Below are positions 7,429-12,782 of a stretch of 12,782 nt of DNA, one piece after another. The position numbers and the translations under genes are program-made. This stretch comes from CAYJRR01 sp964372275 [NCBI: uncultured bacterium]. GTDB lineage: Bacteria; CAYJRR01. Position 1 is the stretch's first letter. The number at the start of each line of letters is the position of its first letter. The stretch is taken from positions 1 through 12,782 of the forward strand of contig CAYJRR010000129.1 of assembly GCA_964372275.1 (NCBI GenBank), given 5' to 3'. Below the pieces are notes generated by a model, which searched no databases, was not told the origin of the DNA, and saw only the letters and a program-made list of their open reading frames with translations.

Positions 7429-9093
7429 ATGTCGTGCCTCTTGCTGCTCGCGGTTCCGCTCTTCGTCGAAGGCACGGACCGACTCGGGGATCAGCCGTGC
7501 GGACCGGGTGGCGAGGAGGGCTGCTACACCAACTACGTCCAACTCGCCGACCTCGACGGCGACGGCGATCTCGACGTCCTCTTTCCCAACGCCGACGGCT
7601 ACTACCAGCAGGGTCCGGCGGAGCCGCTGGTGCTTCTCCGGAACGACGGATCCGGCGCGTTCGAGGACGTCTCGGCGACTGCCTTCGGCGGCTTCACCGG
7701 CTGGTTGCGGCAGGTGGCGATCGGCGACGTCGACGGCGACGCCGACCTCGACCTGTTCGCGCCGGATGCCTGGGCCGGAGACGACGCGCTGTTCGTGAAC
7801 GACGGACAGGGGGCCTTCACCGACCAGGCGGCGACTCGCATCGGCACGGCGTCACGGGCGGGTGCGGCGCGCTTCGGCGACCTCGACGGAGACGGCGATC
7901 TCGACCTGGTGGTGAGCGATTGGGGAAGCTTCCCCCCCACGTCGCAAGGCTCGGCCGTCTTCTTCCGGAACGACGGCGCCGGCGCCTTCGAGCCGATGGA
8001 AGGAGCGGCGCCGCGGGTCGCCGCGCCGGACGGGACCGGACCGATCGACCTCGACCTGTTCGACGCCGACGGCGACTTCGATCTCGACCTCCTGATCGAC
8101 AGCCGTGTGGGGAACGCGCAGCTCTGGCGGAACGACGGCACCGGGACGTTCGAGGACGCGAGCGGCCAGCTCCCGAACCAGCCGAGCGGCTACGCCTACG
8201 GCCCTTCGGCCTGCGACGTCGACGGCGATGGCGACCTCGACCTCTGGATCGACAACGGGACGGCCGAGATCGAGGAGCAGCTGCTGATCAACGGCGGCGC
8301 GGGGACCTTTTCCGACGAGACCGACGCCCGCGTGACCGGGAACGAAACGGTCGACGACAACGGTGTCGTCTGCGCCGACGTCGACGGTGACCGTGACCTG
8401 GACGCGGTGATCGCCGCGCTCGGCGACGGTTCCACCCAGGCGCGGAACGAGCGTCTCTTCGTCAACGACGGGACGGGCCACTTCGCGCTGCACGCCGACG
8501 CCTTTCCGTTGGTCGGCGACTTCACCTTGTGGATCGACCTCGGCGATCTCGACGGCGACGGGCGGCTCGACGCCGTGACGGCGCAGGGGGAGAGCGGCGC
8601 CTACCTCAACCGCCTCTACCTCGGGACGACCGCGGCGCCGGTCGACGACGACCCGCCGGCGTTCCGCGCGGTGCAGGCGGTCGCCGGCGCGGCGCTCGGG
8701 GAGGGGATGCCGGTCCGCTTCGGCGTCTCCGACGCGGTGACGACCGACCTCGGGCCGCGCCTGACGCGCGCGTGGATCGAAGTCACCGCCGGCGAGGAGA
8801 CCGAGGAGATCGACGCCGTCTTCGTCGGCGGCGATCTGTTCCAGGCGACGCTGCCGAACGCCGCTGCGGGGACGGTCGCCTACCGGGCGTGCGCGACGGA
8901 CCGCGAAGGGAACTCAGGCTGCTCGGCGGCTCAAAGCTACGAGGTCGCGCCGGACGGCAGCGGCGGGGGAAACGGCGGGGCCGGCTGCGGCTGCCACCTC
9001 TCCGCGAACGGCCCCTCCGTCGCGACGCTGCCGGCAATGCTCGTGCTGGCTGCCGCGCTCATGGGGATCCGTCGCGGGCCGCGGCGCGGATAG
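7429..9093 (+). CDS. Secreted FG-GAP/VCBS-repeat seven-bladed propeller protein with MYXO-CTERM-like sorting tail
   Basis: 554 residues from the ATG at 7429, chosen because a signal-peptide-like start (MSCLLLLAVPLFVEG) follows at once; the n-region lacks a clear basic residue, so the start is moderately sure. Seven Ca2+-binding DxDGDxDLD-type motifs begin near residues 41, 100, 151, 212, 263, 317 and 373, spaced 51-61 residues apart. Several are preceded by a blade strand such as LLRNDGSGAFED or LFVNDGTGHFAL. In FG-GAP/VCBS proteins each motif marks one blade, so this predicts a complete seven-bladed beta-propeller of the integrin-alpha type. After it, at about residues 405-515, comes a beta-sandwich-like region (DDDPPAFRAVQAV, then AYRACATDREGNSGCS). 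The end has a Gly-rich linker, GCGC with Cys520 and Cys522, a hydrophobic segment (about 530-545) and the basic IRRGPRRG, resembling MYXO-CTERM sorting tails. Probably a surface-anchored or released protein; the ligand is unknown. The last 35 bases overlap the end of prfC on the other strand. Confidence 0.85.
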   Translation: MSCLLLLAVPLFVEGTDRLGDQPCGPGGEEGCYTNYVQLADLDGDGDLDVLFPNADGYYQQGPAEPLVLLRNDGSGAFEDVSATAFGGFTGWLRQVAIGDVDGDADLDLFAPDAWAGDDALFVNDGQGAFTDQAATRIGTASRAGAARFGDLDGDGDLDLVVSDWGSFPPTSQGSAVFFRNDGAGAFEPMEGAAPRVAAPDGTGPIDLDLFDADGDFDLDLLIDSRVGNAQLWRNDGTGTFEDASGQLPNQPSGYAYGPSACDVDGDGDLDLWIDNGTAEIEEQLLINGGAGTFSDETDARVTGNETVDDNGVVCADVDGDRDLDAVIAALGDGSTQARNERLFVNDGTGHFALHADAFPLVGDFTLWIDLGDLDGDGRLDAVTAQGESGAYLNRLYLGTTAAPVDDDPPAFRAVQAVAGAALGEGMPVRFGVSDAVTTDLGPRLTRAWIEVTAGEETEEIDAVFVGGDLFQATLPNAAAGTVAYRACATDREGNSGCSAAQSYEVAPDGSGGGNGGAGCGCHLSANGPSVATLPAMLVLAAALMGIRRGPRRG

Positions 9094-10687
9094 AGCGGTC
9101 GGGGGCGTTGTCGGCGAAGACGACGCCGGGGTTCTCGCGGACGGCGAAGTCGAGCGCCCAATCCCCCTTCAACAGCAGCACCGGCCGTCCGTCGCGGTCC
9201 TCCGTCAGCAGGCAGGAGGTCTGGCCGTCGAAGTTCGACGGGCGGAACGCCTCCCCCTCGACCCACCGGGCCATGGTGAACGGCGTCCGTTCGAGGAGCA
9301 CCTCGACGCCGTACTCCCCGGCGAGCCGGTGGGAGAGCACGTCGAACTGCAGCGCGCCGACCGCGCCGAGGATCGGGTCCTTCTCCCCCTGACCCCAGCG
9401 CTGGAAGACCTGGATCGCCCCTTCCTCCGAAAGCTGGTCGAGCCCTTTCTTGAGCTGCTTTCGCTTGAGCGGGTCCTTCACCCGGACGGTGGAGAAGTGC
9501 TCCGGCGAGAACCGCGGGATCCCCTCGAAGCGGATCTCCTTCGCCTCCGAGAGCGTGTCGCCGATGCGGAACAGTCCCGTGTCGTAGAGCCCGACGACGT
9601 CTCCGGCGAACGCCTCCTCCACCTGCGCCCGTTCCTGTGCCAGGAACATGAGAGGCTTGTTGAGACGTACTTCGCGCCCTTCGCGCACGTGCAGCGCCGT
9701 CATCCCCTTCACGAACCTTCCCGACACCACGCGCAGGAAGGCGATCCGATCGCGGTGGTTGGGATCCATGTTCGCCTGGATCTTGAAGACGAAGCCGGCG
9801 AACGTCGGCGACATCGGCTCCACCGGGCCGGCGCTCGACCCGCGCGGGAGCGGCGGCGGCGCCATCTCGATGAAGGCGTCCAGGAACGGCTCGACGCCGA
9901 AGTTGTTCATCGCCGATCCGAAGAAGACCGGCGTCACCTGTCCGGCGCGGATCTTCGCCGGATCGAGCTCGTTCCCCGCGGCCTGTAACAGTTCCACCTC
10001 CTCGCGCAGAGGCGCGAGGAGCTTCTCGCCGACGGCGGCCTTCGCCGCCTCGGAATCGAACGGGACGGAGGTCGTCGCCACCTGCCGCGATCCCTTCTCG
10101 CCGCCCTCGAAGAGGAGGATCTGCATCGTCCGCAGGTCGATGACCCCCTTGAAGGTCGAACCCATCCCCACCGGCCAGTTCACCGGCGCGCAGTGGATCC
10201 CGAGGAGCTTCTCGATCTCGCTCATCAGGTCGAGCGGTTCGCGCGACTCGCGGTCGAGCTTGTTGACGAAGGTGAAGATCGGCATCTCCCGCAGGCGGCA
10301 GACCTGGAACAGCTTCCGGGTCTGCGCCTCCACCCCTTTGGCGGCGTCGATCAGCATCACCGCGGAGTCGACGGCGGAGAGCGTCCGGTAGGTGTCCTCG
10401 CTGAAATCCTGATGCCCCGGCGTGTCGAGGATGTTCACCGCGTTCCCGCGGTAGGGAAACTGCATCACCGACGTGGTGACCGAGATGCCGCGCTCCTTCT
10501 CGATCGCCATCCAGTCGGAGGTGGCGGCGCGGGCGGCCTTGCGCGACTTCACCGAGCCGGCGAGGTGGATCGCCCCGCCGTAGAGGAGCAGCTTCTCGGT
10601 GAGGGTCGTCTTCCCCGCGTCCGGATGGGAGATGATGCCGAAGGTCCGCCGTCGGCGGATCTCGTGGGCGACCAGCGGGTCGATCAT
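9059..10687 (-). CDS. prfC: Peptide chain release factor 3 (RF3), translational GTPase
   Basis: 542 residues, close to the ~530 usual for RF3. It is a cytoplasmic GTPase that removes RF1 or RF2 from the ribosome after peptide release. GTPase motifs are intact: P-loop SHPDAGKT at 20-27, the GISVTTSVMQF switch I region at 67-77, DTPGH at 88-92, and NKLDR at 142-146. The RF3-typical stretches TFGIISHPDAGKTTLTEKLL, VKSRKAARAATSDWM and GALQFDVLSHRL separate it from EF-G and other family members. The start at 10687 gives the family's usual N terminus (MIDPLVAHEIRRRRTFGI) and overlaps the stop of the upstream lipoprotein gene as ATGA, which suggests translational coupling. The C terminus carries a short extension (about residues 528-542) that lies in the 35-bp antisense overlap with the propeller gene. 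Confidence 0.97.
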   Translation of the reverse strand: MIDPLVAHEIRRRRTFGIISHPDAGKTTLTEKLLLYGGAIHLAGSVKSRKAARAATSDWMAIEKERGISVTTSVMQFPYRGNAVNILDTPGHQDFSEDTYRTLSAVDSAVMLIDAAKGVEAQTRKLFQVCRLREMPIFTFVNKLDRESREPLDLMSEIEKLLGIHCAPVNWPVGMGSTFKGVIDLRTMQILLFEGGEKGSRQVATTSVPFDSEAAKAAVGEKLLAPLREEVELLQAAGNELDPAKIRAGQVTPVFFGSAMNNFGVEPFLDAFIEMAPPPLPRGSSAGPVEPMSPTFAGFVFKIQANMDPNHRDRIAFLRVVSGRFVKGMTALHVREGREVRLNKPLMFLAQERAQVEEAFAGDVVGLYDTGLFRIGDTLSEAKEIRFEGIPRFSPEHFSTVRVKDPLKRKQLKKGLDQLSEEGAIQVFQRWGQGEKDPILGAVGALQFDVLSHRLAGEYGVEVLLERTPFTMARWVEGEAFRPSNFDGQTSCLLTEDRDGRPVLLLKGDWALDFAVRENPGVVFADNAPDRSIRAAARDGSP

Positions 10688-11223
10688 CGCTCGGCGACGA
10701 CGACCTTCCCCCAGATCATCTTCCCCATCGCGCAGCCGAACTTGAGCTCCCCGGTCTTCTGCGGAGTGAAGGCGACCGAGACCGGCTTGTCGAGCGGCAG
10801 CTCCGCCTTCACCGGCGGATCGTCAAAGATCACCTCTTTGGCGCAGGTCTGGGCCTCGGTCCGGGTGAAGGTGAGAAGCAGGGGTTGGCCGCGCTTCACG
10901 TCGATCGTCTGCGGCTCGAACCCCTTCTTGGTGACCTTGACGTCCATGCGCAGGGGCGGGAGCGGCGTGGCCGGAGCTGCGGCGCTCTCGCCCGTACCGG
11001 CGCCCGGTCCGGTCGCGCCGGCCGCCGCCATCGCCGCGCCGTCGGATCCACCGGTGGGAGCGCCCGCCGATGCCGGCGCGCCGGCGGCGGGGGCGGAGCC
11101 GCTGGCGGCGTCCGAACCGGAGGTTCCGCCGGCCGGGGGCGCATCGCCGCCGGTCGTCTCGCAGGCCGCGACGGCGAAAAGGGACGCGAACAGGGAACGG
11201 AGGATCACGCGAGAGGTCTTCAT
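10684..11223 (-). CDS. Lipoprotein with a cupredoxin-like domain (His-free, Cys/Met-rich putative metal site)
   Basis: 179 residues from the ATG at 11223; a TTG nine bases further up is possible but would only add three residues. The signal peptide MKTSRVILRSLFASLFAVAA ends at a VAAC lipobox (Cys21), so it should be anchored to a membrane and face the periplasm. Residues 22-92 are a low-complexity Gly/Ala/Ser/Pro linker. Residues 93-176 form a cupredoxin-like beta-sandwich (MDVKVTKKGFEPQTIDVKRG, then AFTPQKTGELKFGCAMGKM), of the kind found with EfeO-type cupredoxin_1 domains. The usual copper-binding His residues are absent. Cys127 (QTCAKEVIF), Cys164, Met166 and Met169 are the candidate ligands, hinting at Cu(I) binding or at a structural role. 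It is first in a two-gene unit with prfC (ATGA overlap). Function is inferred from fold only. Confidence 0.8.
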   Translation of the reverse strand: MKTSRVILRSLFASLFAVAACETTGGDAPPAGGTSGSDAASGSAPAAGAPASAGAPTGGSDGAAMAAAGATGPGAGTGESAAAPATPLPPLRMDVKVTKKGFEPQTIDVKRGQPLLLTFTRTEAQTCAKEVIFDDPPVKAELPLDKPVSVAFTPQKTGELKFGCAMGKMIWGKVVVAER

Positions 11224-11259
11224 GGCGCGCAAACCTACGTCACGGGCGCCCCTCCGTCA

Positions 11260-11271
11260 AAGCCGCGGCTT
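11260..11271. promoter_or_regulatory. 12-bp palindrome in a divergent promoter region
   Basis: The 93-base gap between the lipoprotein start (11223, minus) and the oxidoreductase start (11317, plus) contains the perfect palindrome AAGCCGCGGCTT at 11260-11271. It is flanked by an imperfect TCA/TGA extension. A second, shorter palindrome CCCGCGCGGG lies at 11284-11293. Placement between two divergent starts fits an operator, but GC-rich palindromes arise easily in this DNA and no regulator gene is adjacent. No clear sigma-70 boxes were seen. Confidence 0.3.
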
Positions 11272-11316
11272 GAATCCGCGTCCCCCGCGCGGGAGACTGG
11301 CGGCGGAGGTTCGCGC

Positions 11317-12201
11317 ATGGAGCAGCCGGCCGAAGAGGGGCGAAAACGGATCAAGGAGCTGGAGGTGATGGTCGCCGACGTCGTTCCCGAGACGCCGGAC
11401 ACCACCACCCTCTACTTCTTCACCGGCAACGACCGCTTGAGTTACGAGCCGGGACATTTCCTCTCGATCAATCCGCACCAGTTCGACGCCCTGGCCCGTT
11501 GGGCCAAGTACCTGGAGGACGTGAAGGGGAAGAAGGAGCAGCCGCGCGCCTATTCCCTCTACTCGGCGCCCCACGAACGCTACCTCGCCATCACGGTGAA
11601 GGAGGAGCGGTACGTCACCGGCGTGACGAAGTACCCGCCGCTGCTGTCGCCGTTCCTGGTCCGCCGCATCCCGCGCGGCACCCGGATGACGGTGATCGGA
11701 TTCACCGGTCCCTACACCCTTCCGCCCGACATCGAATCGCGCACCGACCATCTGGTCCACGTCTGCGCCGGCTCCGGGGTCGTCCCCAACGTGAGCATCC
11801 TCAAGCACGCGCTCGAAACCGGAATGAAGCTGAAGCACACGCTGCTCTACTCCAACAAGACCTGGGACGACGTCATCTACCGCGGGCAGCTCGACGAGCT
11901 GCAGAAGAAGCACCCCGGCAAGCTGACGGTGGTCCACGCGCTCACCCGCGATCCGGAGACGGCCTCGCGCGGGCCGCTCGTCCGCTCCGGCCGGATCGGC
12001 GCGGCGCTGTTGCGCGAGTTCATCCCCGATCCGTCGGCGTGCGAGGTGTTCACCTGCGGGCCTGCGATCACCAAGTTCGATCGCCAGGTGGCGAAGGAGA
12101 AGGGACAGGAGCCCGCTCCGCGTTTCCTCGAGACGGTTCTCGCCGGTCTCGCCGAGATCGGAGTGGCCAAGGAGCGGATCCATCGCGAGAGCTACGGCTG
12201 A
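11317..12201 (+). CDS. FAD/NAD(P)H-binding oxidoreductase, ferredoxin-reductase (FNR) superfamily
   Basis: 294 residues. The ATG at 11317 is supported by GGAGG at 11305-11309, seven bases upstream; the frame is open further upstream, but that sequence is Arg/Gly-rich and antisense to the lipoprotein gene. The FAD-binding motif RAYSL is at 77-81 in a beta-barrel domain (about 12-135). The nucleotide-binding domain starts near 143, with CAGSGVVPN (150-158) in the dinucleotide loop, TCGPA (246-250), and the family-typical ending RIHRESYG. Enzymes of this superfamily pass electrons between NAD(P)H and a ferredoxin or oxygenase through FAD. No 2Fe-2S ferredoxin domain is fused at either end, so a separate partner is needed. 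The segment around residues 54-76 (HQFDALARWAKYLEDVKG) is an insertion before the FAD motif that I do not recognise from common members. The downstream SRPBCC gene follows after 29 bases and probably shares the transcript. Confidence 0.88.
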   Translation: MEQPAEEGRKRIKELEVMVADVVPETPDTTTLYFFTGNDRLSYEPGHFLSINPHQFDALARWAKYLEDVKGKKEQPRAYSLYSAPHERYLAITVKEERYVTGVTKYPPLLSPFLVRRIPRGTRMTVIGFTGPYTLPPDIESRTDHLVHVCAGSGVVPNVSILKHALETGMKLKHTLLYSNKTWDDVIYRGQLDELQKKHPGKLTVVHALTRDPETASRGPLVRSGRIGAALLREFIPDPSACEVFTCGPAITKFDRQVAKEKGQEPAPRFLETVLAGLAEIGVAKERIHRESYG

Positions 12202-12230
12202 CGGCGCGGGCCGCCGGCGGGGGAGGAGCA

Positions 12231-12671
12231 ATGAAGTCGTTCAGGGTATCGGGAGTGGTGCCGGCAACGCCGGCGGTGATCTACGAGTCGTGGCTGGACG
12301 GGAAAAAGCACTCGGCCTTCACCGGCGGAAAGGCAACCATCCAGCGACGCGTCGGCGGGCGCTTTACGGTGTGGGACGGTTACGCCGAGGGGACGACACT
12401 CGCGCTCGAGCAGGACCGCCGCATCGTCCAGAGCTGGCGCGCCTCCGACTTTCCCGACGACAGTCCCGACTCGACGCTGGAGGTGAGCCTCGAGCCCACC
12501 CGCGGCGGAACCCGCGTCACGTTCCGCCATTCCAAGGTCCCCGACGCGAACGCCGCCGATCTGAAACAGGGGTGGATCGACTTCTATCTCACCCCGATGC
12601 GCGAATACTTTTCGACGCTCGCGGTCCGTCGGGAGAATCGCACGGCGTCGATGCGTCGAAAACCGCGGTAA
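12231..12671 (+). CDS. SRPBCC/AHSA1-like domain protein
   Basis: 146 residues. The ATG at 12231 follows GGGAGGAG (12221-12228). The single domain shows the family pattern of activator-of-Hsp90-ATPase-homologue-1-like (START-fold) proteins: VVPATPAVIYESWLDGKKHS at the start, then AFTGGKATIQRRVGGRFTVWDGYAEG, then DRRIVQSWRASDFPDDSPDSTL, then TRVTFRHSKVP, and a C-terminal helix with QGWIDFYLTPMREYF. These proteins form a deep hydrophobic cavity and bind lipids, cofactors or other small molecules; most bacterial members have no assigned role. The length is typical for a stand-alone member. A basic tail (RRENRTASMRRKPR) ends it. It lies 29 bases after the oxidoreductase gene on the same strand, so co-transcription is likely; whether they act together is unknown. 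Confidence 0.88.
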   Translation: MKSFRVSGVVPATPAVIYESWLDGKKHSAFTGGKATIQRRVGGRFTVWDGYAEGTTLALEQDRRIVQSWRASDFPDDSPDSTLEVSLEPTRGGTRVTFRHSKVPDANAADLKQGWIDFYLTPMREYFSTLAVRRENRTASMRRKPR

Positions 12672-12702
12672 GCGGCGCAAGAAGCCGGACCGTGAGGGGC
12701 CG

Positions 12703-12732
12703 ATGAAGTGGAAGGCGGTCGGCTCCAGCTAG
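12703..12732 (+). other. Nine-codon ORF (MKWKAVGSS) downstream of the SRPBCC gene
   Basis: An ATG at 12703 follows GAGGGG (12694-12699) with a 3-base gap and opens a nine-codon frame ending in TAG. It sits just before a strong hairpin. It could be a leader peptide for an attenuator controlling a gene beyond the window, or chance. Nothing links it to a known family. Confidence 0.2.
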
Positions 12733-12763
12733 GAGCCCGTCCGGCTAACGCCGGCCGCGCTCC
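12732..12763. terminator. Two-part GC-rich hairpin at the window's end
   Basis: GGAGC (12732-12736) pairs with GCTCC (12759-12763), and inside it CCGGC (12741-12745) pairs with GCCGG (12750-12754) around a TAAC loop. A 4 x 4 internal loop (CCGT / CCGC) separates the two stems. In addition AGCCGGAC at 12683-12690 is the exact reverse complement of 12739-12746, so an alternative, mutually exclusive pairing exists. No T-run follows within the window, so factor-independent termination is not proven. It may end the oxidoreductase-SRPBCC unit or regulate the next gene. Confidence 0.35.
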
Positions 12764-12782
12764 CAGGCGCTACCGATTTCAG

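Noticed and set aside
6344-7798. A 484-codon plus-strand frame over the GspF-like gene and the propeller start
   Set aside because: The opposite strand encodes two intact T2SSF domains and the propeller uses another frame; this frame shows no motif.
7922-7935. 14-bp palindrome GGGGAAGCTTCCCC
   Set aside because: It lies inside a conserved-looking propeller loop (DWGSFPP) and is explained by coding; no sign of a regulatory role.
7543-8600. Repeated GACGGCGACGGCGATCTCGAC-like DNA as a possible nucleotide repeat array
   Set aside because: The similarity follows from the repeated calcium-binding protein motif, with irregular spacing set by propeller blades; it is not an independent DNA repeat or CRISPR array.
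10885-11316. Upstream extension of the oxidoreductase frame
   Set aside because: The extension is antisense to the cupredoxin lipoprotein and Arg/Gly-rich, and the ATG at 11317 has a well-placed GGAGG.

Overview
The window is GC-rich and gene-dense, with strong G/C preference at third codon positions, as in a high-GC bacterial chromosome. One protein ends in a GCGC / hydrophobic helix / Arg tail of the MYXO-CTERM kind. Together with an ethylmalonyl-CoA pathway enzyme and a very large lipoprotein-like RHS protein, this suggests Myxococcota or a related former-deltaproteobacterial lineage. That placement is inference; no rRNA or other phylogenetic marker is present except prfC.

Layout: (1) 1-287, plus strand: the last ~95 codons of a crotonyl-CoA carboxylase/reductase (ccr). 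(2) 362-6178, plus strand: an RHS/YD-repeat protein of about 1938 residues. It has an N-terminal signal peptide with a probable lipidation Cys, a long YD-repeat cage, an RHS core with paired DPxGL motifs, and a C-terminal papain-fold (Tox-PL-like) domain with visible Cys, His and Asp. It reads as a polymorphic toxin. (3) 6191-7321, minus strand: an orphan GspF/PilC-type membrane protein, convergent with the RHS gene. (4) 7429-9093, plus strand: a secreted protein with seven calcium-binding FG-GAP/VCBS motifs, probably a seven-bladed propeller, ending in the MYXO-CTERM-like anchor. (5) 10687-9059, minus strand: peptide chain release factor 3 (prfC), overlapping the propeller gene tail to tail by 35 bp. 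(6) 11223-10684, minus strand: a cupredoxin-like lipoprotein whose stop codon overlaps the prfC start as ATGA. (7) 11317-12201, plus strand: an FAD/NAD(P)H oxidoreductase of the ferredoxin-reductase superfamily, followed by (8) 12231-12671, plus strand: an SRPBCC/AHSA1-like protein, probably in the same operon. The last 111 bases hold a nine-codon ORF and a GC-rich two-part hairpin.

The most notable locus is the RHS gene. It combines a Sec/lipoprotein-type N terminus with a cysteine-peptidase-fold (possibly deamidase) C terminus and has no recognisable immunity gene next to it: only 12 bases separate it from a convergent secretion-family gene. The second notable point is the seven-motif calcium propeller with a myxobacterial-type sorting tail. 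The remaining genes look like ordinary chromosomal functions. No gene-free stretch exceeds 300 bases, and I saw no tRNA, rRNA, CRISPR array, insertion sequence or phage gene.
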